64,000 nucleotides of DNA from Modicisalibacter tunisiensis (GTDB lineage: Bacteria; Pseudomonadota; Gammaproteobacteria; Pseudomonadales; Halomonadaceae), in assembly GCF_020148005.1 (NCBI RefSeq), contig NZ_JAGXFD010000001.1:380320-444319 (forward strand), read 5' to 3'. Of this stretch, positions 1 through 11,257 are shown piece after piece. A program made the position numbers and the translations under genes. The notes under the pieces were generated by a model, which did no database searches, was not told where the DNA came from, and saw only the letters and a list, made by a program, of their open reading frames with translations. Position 1 is the first letter of the stretch, and the number at the start of each line of letters is the position of its first letter.

Positions 1-498
1 CGCCAGGCCCACGGTCAGCGCCGCCCCGATCGCCCCGATCAGGCCGAGCGTGGCACTGCCCAGCGCCAGCGAGGCCGCCAGCACGCCGTAACTGCCCGAC
101 GGCAGCGACAGCAGCAGCCCCAGCAGCGGCGCCATCAGCGCCAGGGGCAGCCCCGTCAGCAGCCAGTGCACCGCCACCTTGGCCAGCACCAGCGCCGCCA
201 GCGGCTGGGGCGCGAGCAGCAGCTGCTCGAGGCTGCCGTCCTCGTGGTCGCTGCGGAACAGGGCGTCCAGGGAGAGCTGGGTGGCCAGCAGCGCCGCCAC
301 CCACAGCAGCCCGGGGGCGATGGCGGCGAGCTGCTCGGGCACCGGCGAGATGCCCAGCGGAAACAGCGTGATGACCAGGGCGAAGAAGGCCGGCGGATTG
401 ACCAGGTCACCGCGGCGCCGCAGCGCCACGGTCAGGTCCCGGCGCAGTGTCGCCAGCAGGGCCGGCCCCAGGCCGGCGACGGAGGTTCGGGGTTGCAT
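1..498 (-). CDS. ccmB: Heme exporter membrane subunit CcmB (partial, C-terminus outside window)
   Basis: Inner-membrane permease subunit of the CcmABC(D) complex that releases heme-loaded CcmE during cytochrome c maturation. The 166 visible codons start at the ATG that overlaps the ccmA stop by one base (TGATG). The translation shows the family's polar N-terminus, then hydrophobic segments, and the conserved stretch with SLDALFRSDHEDGSLEQLLL. The 3' end, roughly a quarter of the usual 220 residues, lies beyond base 1. Overlap with ccmA implies translational coupling in a leftward ccm operon. Identification is firm; only the truncation by the window edge limits it. Confidence 0.93.
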   Translation of the reverse strand, partial: MQPRTSVAGLGPALLATLRRDLTVALRRRGDLVNPPAFFALVITLFPLGISPVPEQLAAIAPGLLWVAALLATQLSLDALFRSDHEDGSLEQLLLAPQPLAALVLAKVAVHWLLTGLPLALMAPLLGLLLSLPSGSYGVLAASLALGSATLGLIGAIGAALTVGLA

Positions 499-1130
499 CA
501 GTCGCCCGCCTTGCTCAGGTCCACTCGGGTCAGCGCCCCGCGTGCGTGCAGTTCATGATGGGTGGTCAGCAGCACCGCGCCGCCGGCCGCCGCATGGTTC
601 CAGAGGGCGTCCTCGAGCGCCGCCACGCCCTGACGATCGATGGCCGTGAACGGTTCGTCGAGAATCCACAGCAGGCGCGGCGAGAGCGTCAGCCGCGCCA
701 GGGCGATGCGCCGCTGCTGCCCGGCGGAGAGCTGGGCCGCCGGCACCTCCTCGAAGCCGGCCAGCCCCAGGACCTCGAGCGCGGCCAGGCGCGCCCGGTG
801 ACTGCCGGATTCGCCGTGCAGGGCCTGATACCAGGCGAGGTTCTCGAGCGCATTCAACGCCGGCTTGATGCCCGGGGCATGGCCCAGATAGAGCAGGTTG
901 GCGAGAAAGGCCGGACGGGCCCGGCGCAGCGACACGCCGTTCCAGTGCAGCTCGCCGGCCTGCAGCGGCAGCTGGCCGGCGAGCAGCTTGAGCAGCGAGG
1001 TCTTGCCGCTGCCGTTGGGTCCCTCGATTCGGACCACATCCCCGGGGCCGACGCCGAGATCGAGATCGCGAAACAGCCAGCGATCGTCGCGTTCGCAGGC
1101 CAGCCCCCGGGCCTCGAGACGAAATGTCAC
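498..1130 (-). CDS. ccmA: Heme exporter ATP-binding subunit CcmA
   Basis: ABC ATPase that powers CcmB/CcmC in cytochrome c biogenesis, acting at the cytoplasmic face of the inner membrane. The protein has Walker A (GPNGSGKTS), the ABC signature region LSAGQQRR and Walker B ending in LLWILDEP, in that order, and ends in a short tail typical of this about 205-residue family. I prefer the GTG at 1130 (protein VTFRLEARGL...) because GGAGG sits five bases upstream; a GTG at 1160 would add ten residues. It is the first visible gene of the leftward ccm operon and overlaps ccmB. Confidence 0.94.
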   Translation of the reverse strand: MTFRLEARGLACERDDRWLFRDLDLGVGPGDVVRIEGPNGSGKTSLLKLLAGQLPLQAGELHWNGVSLRRARPAFLANLLYLGHAPGIKPALNALENLAWYQALHGESGSHRARLAALEVLGLAGFEEVPAAQLSAGQQRRIALARLTLSPRLLWILDEPFTAIDRQGVAALEDALWNHAAAGGAVLLTTHHELHARGALTRVDLSKAGD

Positions 1131-1303
1131 GGCGTCCTCCCGCACGAATTCGCCGGGCACTTTACCCCGAAAGCGCCGTTGGCAGCCAGCCGTGAAGCGG
1201 CGTTTGCCGCCCCTGCCGCGCTTGCTATGATGCTCTGGCCCCCGGGCATCCGCGCCAGTACCGGCGCTGGCCCGGCCCCACGTCGCAGCCGATGGAGACG
1301 GTC

Positions 1304-1777
1304 ATGCAGTCCGCCCAGCCGCACTACCTGCAACGCCTGCCCAACCTGCCCCTCAACGACGGCGCCTGGGAGGCGGTCGACGCCACCGACCTGGTCGAGG
1401 TGCCGCTGCTCGGCCAGGTCGCCGCCGGGCTGCCGATCGAGGCCTGCCCCGATCGCGACAGCGTGTCGATTCCCGCCCGCATGGTGCGCCGCAACACCTA
1501 CGCCCTGCGGGTGCGCGGCAACTCGATGATCGACTGCAACATCCACGACGGCGACATCATCATCATCGAGCGCCAGGAGAGCGCCGAGAACGGCGAGACC
1601 GCCGTGGTGCTGATCAACGATCAGGAGGTCACCCTCAAGAAGCTCTACATCGAGAAACGCGGGGTGCGCCTGCAGCCGGCCAACGCCGCCATGCCGCCGA
1701 TCTACCTGAAGAACGACGACATCCAGGTCCTGGGGCTGGTGATGGGCGTGATGCGCCGCTCGGAGGTCGCCGCCTGA
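1304..1777 (+). CDS. LexA/UmuD-like S24 peptidase without a DNA-binding domain
   Basis: 157-residue protein matching only the C-terminal latent protease half of LexA and UmuD. A possible Ala-Gly autocleavage bond (A41-G42 in QVAAGLP), the serine nucleophile S74 (RGNSMID) and the general-base lysine K112 (EVTLKK) are all present in the right order. The N-terminal 35 residues are too short for LexA's winged helix, so it cannot be a classical repressor. The start at 1304 is chosen over an ATG at 1292 because GGAG lies six bases ahead of it. It overlaps yigZ by one base. Role unknown: UmuD-like polymerase partner, stress-cleaved regulator, or inert relative. Confidence 0.85.
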   Translation: MQSAQPHYLQRLPNLPLNDGAWEAVDATDLVEVPLLGQVAAGLPIEACPDRDSVSIPARMVRRNTYALRVRGNSMIDCNIHDGDIIIIERQESAENGETAVVLINDQEVTLKKLYIEKRGVRLQPANAAMPPIYLKNDDIQVLGLVMGVMRRSEVAA

Positions 1778-2397
1778 TGGCGTATCCGATTCCCGACCTC
1801 GCACCCGATGCGGTGCATCGCCACGAGATCGAGATCGAGCGCAGCCGCTTCATCGCCTGGCTGTGCCATGCCCCGGACAGCGCGGCCTTCGAGCGGCTGC
1901 TGAACGCGGCCCGCGCGCACTACCCGGACGCCAGCCACCACTGCAGCGCCTTCATCGCCGGTCCGCCCGGCGAGCAGACGGCGATCGGCTTTTCCGACGA
2001 CGGCGAGCCCGGCGGCACCGCGGGCCGCCCGATGTTCCAGGTGCTCGACGGCAGCGGCATCGGCCAGATCGGCTGCGTGGTCACCCGCTATTTCGGCGGT
2101 ACCAAGCTCGGCACCGGCGGGTTGGTGCGGGCCTATTCCCGGGCGGTGCAGCAGGCGCTGGCGGACCTGCCGCTGGCGAGCTTCACGGCGCGCCGCCCGT
2201 TGCGCCTGCGCGTCGATTTCGCCGGCGAGGCCGAGGCCCGCGGCTGGTTCGACGAACGGGCCGTGCCCGTCGAGCAGGCGGACTACGCCGCCGATGGCGT
2301 GGTGCTCACCGTCGGCTGGCCCAGCGAGTCGCCCGTGGAGCTGGCCGAACTCGAATCCCGCCTCAAGGGGCGCCTGAGCCTGCTCGACGTCCCCTGA
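1777..2397 (+). CDS. yigZ: YigZ/IMPACT family protein
   Basis: 206-residue member of the UPF0029/IMPACT family. The N-terminal domain carries the signature region with SRFIAW, HHCSAF and FSDDGEPGGTAGRP, followed by VTRYFGGTKLGTGGL, which are the strongest family marks. A smaller C-terminal ferredoxin-like domain (DUF1949) follows from about residue 140. Bacterial YigZ proteins bind nucleic acid or ribosomes in structural studies, but no definite role is established. The ATG overlaps the S24 peptidase stop by one base, so both are probably made from one transcript. Confidence 0.92.
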   Translation: MAYPIPDLAPDAVHRHEIEIERSRFIAWLCHAPDSAAFERLLNAARAHYPDASHHCSAFIAGPPGEQTAIGFSDDGEPGGTAGRPMFQVLDGSGIGQIGCVVTRYFGGTKLGTGGLVRAYSRAVQQALADLPLASFTARRPLRLRVDFAGEAEARGWFDERAVPVEQADYAADGVVLTVGWPSESPVELAELESRLKGRLSLLDVP

Positions 2398-2479
2398 AAA
2401 GCCCGTTCGCCCCTCCCGCCAAGCGCGCGCCGCCTGCTAGACTAGCGCGCCCCGATGTTGCGGCAGGAGGCACTCGCCG

Positions 2480-3499
2480 GTGCAGGCTTTACGTTATCCG
2501 GGCCGGATCGGCCTGGCCCCCATGGAAGGCGTGATCGACGCCGTCACCCGCGACCTGCTCACCCGCGAGGAGGGGCTGGACTGGACGGTCACCGAATTCG
2601 TGCGCGTTGTCGACGCGCGCCTGCCGCCGCGGGTCTTCTACAAGCACTGCCCCGAACTGCGTCAGTCCTGCGTCGTCACCCCCGCCGGCGTCCCCGTTCA
2701 CTTGCAGCTGCTGGGCTCCGACCCGCAGGCCCTGGCCGCCAATGCCCGCCAGGCGCTCGCGCTCGGCGCTACCAGTCTCGATCTGAACTTCGGCTGCCCG
2801 GCCAAGACCGTCAATCGCCATGACGGCGGGGCCAGCCTGCTACGCGATCCGCGCCGGGTCGAACAGGCCGTCGCCGCGGTGGCCGGCGCCGTGGAAGACA
2901 CCATCCCGGTGACCGCCAAGATCCGCCTGGGCTTTGCCGACAAGCAGCTGGGCGTGGCCTGCGCGCGGGCGGCGGAAGCCGGTGGCGCCCATCATCTGGT
3001 CGTGCATGCACGCACCCGCAACGAGGGTTACCGGCCGCCCGCCCACTGGGAATGGATCGCCCGCATCCGGGCGCAGCTGACGATTCCGGTGATCGCCAAC
3101 GGCGACATCTGGTGCCTGGCCGACTACTGGAAGGCTCGCAGCCTGTCCGGCTGCGAGGACGTGATGCTGGGCCGGGCCGTGCTGGCCGACCCGCTGCTGC
3201 CATACCGCATCCGCCACTGGCAGCGCACCGGCGAGTGCCTGCCCGACACGGTCTGGCAGATCCGCGCCGACGTGCTGTGCCGCTACGCCGACTACCAGCG
3301 CCGCAACCTGCCGGAAAAGGTGGTGGTGTCGCTGCTCAAGCAGTGGCTCAACATCATGCGCGGCCGCGATGCCGAGGCGGCCCGACGCTTTGCGACCCTG
3401 CGCCGCGAGACGCGGCTGGAGGCGTTTCTCGCCGGCTTGCAGGCTCCCTGCCGCGAATCGCCCCAGGCGCACCACGAAGCCGCCACGCTGGCCGTCTGA
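2480..3499 (+). CDS. dusC: tRNA-dihydrouridine(16) synthase DusC
   Basis: Flavin-dependent reductase that converts uridine to dihydrouridine in the tRNA D-loop. Family marks in order: LAPMEGVIDAVTRDLL at the N-terminus, LNFGCPAKTVNRHDGGASLL with the catalytic cysteine, the FMN-phosphate lysine region AKIRLGF, HARTR, and ANGDIW. The WxxAxY-type and C-terminal helical features place it with DusC (U16) rather than DusA or DusB. The start is a GTG at 2480 with a full AGGAGG ending nine bases upstream. It stands alone after yigZ, transcribed toward the tRNA cluster on the other strand. Confidence 0.9.
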   Translation: MQALRYPGRIGLAPMEGVIDAVTRDLLTREEGLDWTVTEFVRVVDARLPPRVFYKHCPELRQSCVVTPAGVPVHLQLLGSDPQALAANARQALALGATSLDLNFGCPAKTVNRHDGGASLLRDPRRVEQAVAAVAGAVEDTIPVTAKIRLGFADKQLGVACARAAEAGGAHHLVVHARTRNEGYRPPAHWEWIARIRAQLTIPVIANGDIWCLADYWKARSLSGCEDVMLGRAVLADPLLPYRIRHWQRTGECLPDTVWQIRADVLCRYADYQRRNLPEKVVVSLLKQWLNIMRGRDAEAARRFATLRRETRLEAFLAGLQAPCRESPQAHHEAATLAV

Positions 3500-3524
3500 A
3501 CCCCGCCCGGGCCCGGCCGGTGGC

Positions 3525-3560
3525 AAAAAAAGAGGCGCGCCGCAGAATGCGACGCGCCTC
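3525..3560 (-). terminator. Rho-independent terminator of the csrA/tRNA transcript
   Basis: On the minus strand, an eight-base GAGGCGCG arm and an inner CGCA/TGCG arm, separated by one T:G pair, form a long hairpin closed by CGCGCCTC and followed by seven T. This is a textbook intrinsic terminator just downstream of the last tRNA-Arg. It also faces the end of dusC, where a hairpin without T tract would be read. Confidence 0.85.
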
Positions 3561-3673
3561 GAGACGACCGCTACAGGGTACCGGCTCGCGACGCCGGCAG
3601 ACCATCAGCTGCCAAGGAAAAACGCGGTTACCAACGAAATCCGCCCTCCCGGGAGGGAGGGCGGATGCAATTC

Positions 3674-3750
3674 TGGCGCGCCCGGGAGGATTCGAACCTC
3701 CGACCACCTGATTCGTAGTCAGGTACTCTATCCAGCTGAGCTACGGGCGC
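3674..3750 (-). tRNA. tRNA-Arg (anticodon ACG), copy 2
   Basis: Cloverleaf on the minus strand: acceptor GCGCCCG/CGGGCGC, D-arm AGCTCAGCTGGATAGAG, anticodon arm CTGACTACGAATCAG with anticodon ACG (A34 is normally edited to inosine), T-arm with TTCGAAT, and an encoded CCA end. It reads CGU, CGC and CGA codons. Identical over 77 bases to the copy at 3862. Confidence 0.97.
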
Positions 3751-3861
3751 TTTACAGATTGTCGACATCAAGTCAGCGATGTCGATGACGCAACTTCTGT
3801 GACGGCGTCATGGCGTCTTTGGTGAACGTTCCGCATCACGGATGCGTTCGACCGGAGAAGA

Positions 3862-3938
3862 TGGCGCGCCCGGGAGGATTCGAACCTCCGACCACCTGAT
3901 TCGTAGTCAGGTACTCTATCCAGCTGAGCTACGGGCGC
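3862..3938 (-). tRNA. tRNA-Arg (anticodon ACG), copy 1
   Basis: Same 77-base cloverleaf as the downstream copy, with acceptor pairing GCGCCCG/CGGGCGC, anticodon ACG and genomically encoded CCA. It sits 24 bases after tRNA-Ser in the same leftward transcript. Tandem identical copies raise the dosage of the main arginine tRNA, fitting the heavy use of CGC in these genes. Confidence 0.97.
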
Positions 3939-3962
3939 TCACTACCGTCTTCACATGTTGAA

Positions 3963-4055
3963 TGGCGGAGAGAGAGGGATTCGAACCCTCGATAGGGCTA
4001 TAAACCCTATACTCCCTTAGCAGGGGAGCGCCTTCAGCCACTCGGCCATCTCTCC
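3963..4055 (-). tRNA. tRNA-Ser (anticodon GCT)
   Basis: 93-base class II tRNA: acceptor GGAGAGA/TCTCTCC, anticodon stem and loop CTCCCCTGCTAAGGGAG with anticodon GCT, a long variable arm (TATAGGGTTTATAGCCCTAT) and an encoded CCA. It reads AGC and AGU codons. First tRNA of the leftward Ser-Arg-Arg cluster; csrA followed by tRNA-Ser is a gene order shared with pseudomonads. Confidence 0.97.
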
Positions 4056-4073
4056 CTCATCAACACGGCGCGT

Positions 4074-4102
4074 AGATTACCGATTTTACTGGGCCTTGTC
4101 CA
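4074..4102 (-). promoter_or_regulatory. Probable sigma70 promoter for the tRNA cluster
   Basis: On the minus strand TGGACA (4102-4097) and TAATCT (4079-4074) are separated by exactly 17 bases. The GC-rich stretch ACGCGCCG follows, as in stringently controlled stable-RNA promoters. The distance to the tRNA-Ser 5' end is 18 bases. Suggests the tRNAs can be made independently of csrA. Judged by eye only. Confidence 0.6.
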
Positions 4103-4230
4103 CCCTTGTGGCAATTTTTCTGTCGGCGGTCCGGCGGTGGGGCCATGCGACAGGCTCCCTGCTGCTCCGAGAGATCGAAATTGCGGGGTAACGCCGATCA
4201 TGCTGACTGACTCGCGATCCCCCGCCTCGA

Positions 4231-4428
4231 TCAGGTTTCGACCTCTCCGCTGTCGCTTTCCGTCCGCTCGCGCTGAATACGCTGATAGATTTCCTCGCGA
4301 TGCACGGAAACGTTCTTCGGTGCGTTGACGCCGATTCGGACCTGGTTCCCCTTGACCCCCAGCACGGTGACGGTAATTTCGTCACCGATCATGAGTGTCT
4401 CGCCGACTCGGCGGGTCAGGATGAGCAT
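4231..4428 (-). CDS. csrA: Carbon storage regulator CsrA/RsmA
   Basis: 65-residue dimeric RNA-binding protein that blocks or stabilises mRNAs at GGA-containing leader hairpins. The N-terminus [10 protein letters not shown] and the [11 protein letters not shown] helix match the family; the RNA-contacting L4 and R44 are both present. The start at MLILT has AGGAG eight bases upstream; longer in-frame extensions are not credible. It lies between lysC and tRNA-Ser, its usual place in this group. Its activity should be titrated by the RsmZ/CsrB-like RNA encoded at about 14435-14726. The tail SDSGEVET is acidic and variable, as usual. Confidence 0.97.
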   Translation of the reverse strand: MLILTRRVGETLMIGDEITVTVLGVKGNQVRIGVNAPKNVSVHREEIYQRIQRERTESDSGEVET

Positions 4429-4500
4429 GGCTGATCTCCTTTCAGACTTCTTCCAACGGGGTGCGCAACAGCTATGGTCCATAGAAGAAGCGCGGCGCTG

Positions 4501-4530
4501 ATTATGCGCCAAACGCTCCTTGCGGGCCAA
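4501..4530 (-). promoter_or_regulatory. Possible csrA promoter
   Basis: TTGGCC (4530-4525) and CATAAT (4506-4501) on the minus strand with an 18-base spacer, about 70 bases before the csrA start, in the 212-base gap after lysC. The match is imperfect and other promoters are possible in the same gap. Confidence 0.3.
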
Positions 4531-4640
4531 CAACGCGGCCAATGAGACCTCATCGTCACGTTGAATGAAAGCCCTGCTATGGACCGTGTGTATCCTTACA
4601 CCCCTACAGCGTAGAACCACTTGCGGGTCCTATGCATGGC

Positions 4641-5891
4641 TCACTCGCTTTCCACGCGATCCTTGTCGAGTCCGAAGGCTTCATGCAGGGCACGAACCGC
4701 CAGCTCCATGTGCTTCTCGTCGATCACCACCGAGATCTTGATTTCCGAGGTGGACACCATGCGAATGTTGACGTTCTCCTCGGCCAGCACGCGGAACATC
4801 TTGGAGGCGACACCGGCGTGGGAGCGCATGCCGACCCCGACCAGGGAGACCTTGGCGATGTTGTCGTCGGCGCGCAGCTCCCCTTCGCCCAGCGCCGGAA
4901 TCACCTCATTCTGGAGAATCCGCTGGGTCTGCTTGAAGTCACTCTTGGCGACGGTGAAGGTAAAGTCGGTGTAATTGCCGGTCGGCGCCACGTTCTGGAC
5001 GATCATGTCCACTTCGATATTGGCATCGGCGATCGGGCCGAGAATCTTCGAGGCCACCCCCGGGATATCCGGCGTGTTGAGCAGGGTGAGCTTGGCTTCA
5101 TTGGCCGTGAAGGCGATACCGGAGATCAGCGGTTCTTCCATGGAATCCTCTTCTTCATCTGAATCAGCGACGATCAGGGTGCCGGGGCCATCCTCGAAGC
5201 TGGACAGCACACGCAGCGGCACATTGTACTTGCCGGCGAACTCGACGGCGCGAATCTGCAGGACCTTGGAGCCCAGGCTGGCCAGCTCGAGCATCTCCTC
5301 GACGGTGATGCGCTCGAGGCGCCGGGCCCGGGAGCACACCCGCGGGTCGGTAGTGTAGACGCCGTCGACATCGGTGTAGATCTGGCACTCATCGGCCTGG
5401 AGCGCCGCGGCCAGCGCCACCCCGGTGGTGTCGGAGCCGCCGCGACCCAGCGTGGTGATGTTGCCCTCCTCGTCGACGCCCTGGAAGCCGGCGACCACGA
5501 CCACCTTGCCGTCGTTCAGGTCCTCGCGCATCTCGTCGGTCTCGATGCGCTGGATTCGCGCCTTGGTGTGGGCGCTGTCGGTGAGGATGCCCACCTGCGA
5601 ACCGGTGTACGAGGTCGCCGGCACGCCCAGCTTGTGCAGGGCCAGGGCCATCAACGAGATGGTGACCTGCTCGCCGGTGGAAACCAGCATGTCCATCTCG
5701 CGCGGCGTGGGCTCGTCGTTGATCTCGTTGGCCAGCCCGACCAGCCGGTTGGTCTCGCCGCTCATCGCCGAGACGACCACCACCACCTGATGGCCTTCGT
5801 CACGGAACCGCTTGACTTTCTCGGCCACGGCCTTGATGCGCTCGACCGAGCCCACCGAGGTACCGCCGAATTTCTGTACGTATAGCGCCAT
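4641..5891 (-). CDS. lysC: Aspartate kinase (monofunctional, feedback-regulated)
   Basis: 416 residues. Phosphorylates aspartate, the first step to lysine, threonine, methionine and diaminopimelate, and in halophiles also to ectoine. The N-terminal kinase domain begins ALYVQKFGGTSV and includes STGEQVTISLMA and the GRGGSDTTGVALAA region. Two C-terminal ACT domains begin around residue 265 (ISGIAFTANEAKLTL and KVSLVGVGMRSHAGVASKMF), implying allosteric control by lysine/threonine. The start at MALYVQK is chosen by homology; a longer in-frame reading to 6005 would be unlike the family. It follows alaS and precedes csrA, a conserved order. Confidence 0.96.
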   Translation of the reverse strand: MALYVQKFGGTSVGSVERIKAVAEKVKRFRDEGHQVVVVVSAMSGETNRLVGLANEINDEPTPREMDMLVSTGEQVTISLMALALHKLGVPATSYTGSQVGILTDSAHTKARIQRIETDEMREDLNDGKVVVVAGFQGVDEEGNITTLGRGGSDTTGVALAAALQADECQIYTDVDGVYTTDPRVCSRARRLERITVEEMLELASLGSKVLQIRAVEFAGKYNVPLRVLSSFEDGPGTLIVADSDEEEDSMEEPLISGIAFTANEAKLTLLNTPDIPGVASKILGPIADANIEVDMIVQNVAPTGNYTDFTFTVAKSDFKQTQRILQNEVIPALGEGELRADDNIAKVSLVGVGMRSHAGVASKMFRVLAEENVNIRMVSTSEIKISVVIDEKHMELAVRALHEAFGLDKDRVESE

Positions 5892-5964
5892 GAGTTGCCT
5901 ATCCGTGTTGGAACATGAATGGAAAACCCTTCGCCGGCCGGAGCGCACGGCCCCGACCATGAGA

Positions 5965-5996
5965 AAGGGCCGGTGACATCCTGCCACGCGGCCCTT
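5965..5996 (-). terminator. Possible terminator between alaS and lysC
   Basis: On the minus strand AAGGGCC pairs with GGCCCTT across a 18-base loop, and is followed by TTTCTC. It sits just after the alaS stop. The T tract is broken and the loop long, so it may only attenuate transcription. Confidence 0.35.
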
Positions 5997-6005
5997 GCGA
6001 AACAC

Positions 6006-8615
<2,610 letters not shown>

Positions 8616-8897
8616 AGCAAATCCGTGGCAATGTGCGTTAGGGCGCTGCGGCCATGGCAGTCACTCGACGCCTCGACACCGAACGTGCGCGAAGCGAGCC
8701 GGAAGATGACGGGAACAGGCCGCCCTGAGCCGTCGCAAGGCGCTCTAGTATAACGCGTTCAGCGGGGGACTAAAGACGCGGCCGTCAATGGCGGCGCAAG
8801 AGAGCACCGGTGCCGTCGCCGGGTCGGTGGGGAAAAGAGAGGAGACGGGAAAGGGGCAGGCAACCTCGGGAACCGGGTCTGCCCGCCATCGGGGGGA

Positions 8898-9356
8898 TCA
8901 GGTCTCGCGCCAGGCATGAGCCAGGGCGTGATGGACCTGACCGGCATCGAAGCCGCGCCCGGCCAGGAAGCGCTGGCGTCGCGCCCGCTCGCGGGGCCCG
9001 TCGCCGGGCCCGTCGAAGCGCTTGGCCAGCACCTCGCAGGCCAGCGCCTGCCAGTCGCAGCCGGCCTCGTCCAGGGCCGCGCCGATCAGTTCGCCATCCA
9101 CGCCGCGCCGGCCGAGTTCGGCGCGGATCTTGACCGGCCCCTGGCCGCGCTGGATGCGGCTGCGCACGAAGTGCTCGACGAAGCGCGCGTCCGACTGCAG
9201 CCCCTCCTCGGCCAGCCGGGCGAGGGCCGCCTCGACCGCCGCCGGCTCATGGCCCCTGGCGGTCAGGCGGGTGCGCAGCTCGGCGGCGGCGTACTCGCGA
9301 CGCGCCAGCAGGCGGATGGCGTCGTCGCGCGGCGTGGCAAGCGAATCCGGGGTCAT
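8898..9356 (-). CDS. recX: Recombination regulator RecX
   Basis: 152-residue helical protein that binds RecA filaments and limits their growth. The sequence has three triple-helix repeats; recognisable are AIRLLARREYAAAELRTRL in the first and DARFVEHFVRSRIQRGQGPVKI followed by ELGRRGVD in the second. It lies nine bases after recA on the same strand, the standard arrangement, so it is co-transcribed and SOS-induced with recA. Confidence 0.95.
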   Translation of the reverse strand: MTPDSLATPRDDAIRLLARREYAAAELRTRLTARGHEPAAVEAALARLAEEGLQSDARFVEHFVRSRIQRGQGPVKIRAELGRRGVDGELIGAALDEAGCDWQALACEVLAKRFDGPGDGPRERARRQRFLAGRGFDAGQVHHALAHAWRET

Positions 9357-9365
9357 GACGGCCGC

Positions 9366-10433
<1,068 letters not shown>

Positions 10434-10510
10434 GAAAGGCCTCCTGAAAACGCGTGAAAGCAGCACCGGCGACACGGGCGGAAGGGCCGCGAACCGACGC
10501 CTGCCGGACA

Positions 10511-10526
10511 CTGTATGATTGACCAG
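10511..10526. promoter_or_regulatory. LexA (SOS) operator for recA
   Basis: CTGTATGATTGACCAG fits the CTG-N10-CAG rule for gammaproteobacterial SOS boxes, with the CTGTAT half perfect and the other half degraded. It sits 78 bases ahead of the recA start, between recA and pncC, next to a CATAAT-like hexamer on the minus strand. Expected to be bound by LexA and released after DNA damage. Confidence 0.75.
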
Positions 10527-10553
10527 TATTATGACGAAAAAAACCGCCTCCGC

Positions 10554-11093
10554 CTATCCCTCCAGCGTCCACTTCGCACCGCTTTCGGCAGCGGTCAGCG
10601 CCTCGATCAGCCCGGCCAGCGCCCGGTGCACGGCCTGCTCGCGAACGGCCCGGCGGTCGCCCGCGAAGTGGCGGCATTCACTGCGACAGGCCCGGGCGTC
10701 ACCCCAGGCGAACCACACCGTGCCGACCGGCTTGTCGGTGCTGCCGCCGCCGGGGCCGGCGACGCCGCTGATCGCCACCGCCAGGTCGGCACCGCTCTCA
10801 TGGCAGGCCCCGGCGACCATCGCCTCGACGGTCTCGCGGCTGACCGCGCCCCGCTCGGCGAGGGTCGCTTCCGGCACGCCCAGCAGTCGCTGCTTGGCGG
10901 CGTTGGAATAGGTGACATAGCCGGTCTCGAAGTACCCCGAGCTGCCGGCGATATCGGTGATGGCGCTGGCCACCCCGCCGCCGGTACAGGACTCGGCGGT
11001 GGTGATCATCACGCCCCGCTCCAGGCAGAACCGCTGCAGGCGCTCGGCGAGCGCCCGGGTCGTCTGTTGCGACAGCATCCGTCCGTGATTCAC
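10554..11093 (-). CDS. pncC: Nicotinamide-nucleotide amidohydrolase (CinA C-terminal type)
   Basis: 179-residue stand-alone CinA-C domain protein that deamidates NMN to NaMN in the pyridine nucleotide salvage cycle. Family marks: [61 protein letters not shown]. The catalytic serine lies in the ESCTGG motif. The start is a GTG at 11093 with GGGAG about ten bases upstream; an ATG at 11078 is an alternative. pncC next to recA is a frequent gammaproteobacterial order. Divergent from mutS. Confidence 0.93.
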   Translation of the reverse strand: MNHGRMLSQQTTRALAERLQRFCLERGVMITTAESCTGGGVASAITDIAGSSGYFETGYVTYSNAAKQRLLGVPEATLAERGAVSRETVEAMVAGACHESGADLAVAISGVAGPGGGSTDKPVGTVWFAWGDARACRSECRHFAGDRRAVREQAVHRALAGLIEALTAAESGAKWTLEG

Positions 11094-11257
11094 CGTATCA
11101 CGTCTCCCTGTGCATGAGCCGTCAGCTTAGCAGAAGCCGCCACGCCCGTGCCCCGCCCTGGCGGCCTGTGGACCCGCTCGTCGACTGCGCTAGAATGGCC
11201 GGCCACGATCGCCGTCTTCGACGGATGTGCCCACGCCACAGGGAAGCCTCCAACGCC

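Noticed and set aside
3641..3664. CCGCCCTCC/GGAGGGCGG hairpin next to tRNA-Arg
   Set aside because: A real palindrome but no T tract; the better terminator is at 3525-3560, so this may only be a processing feature.
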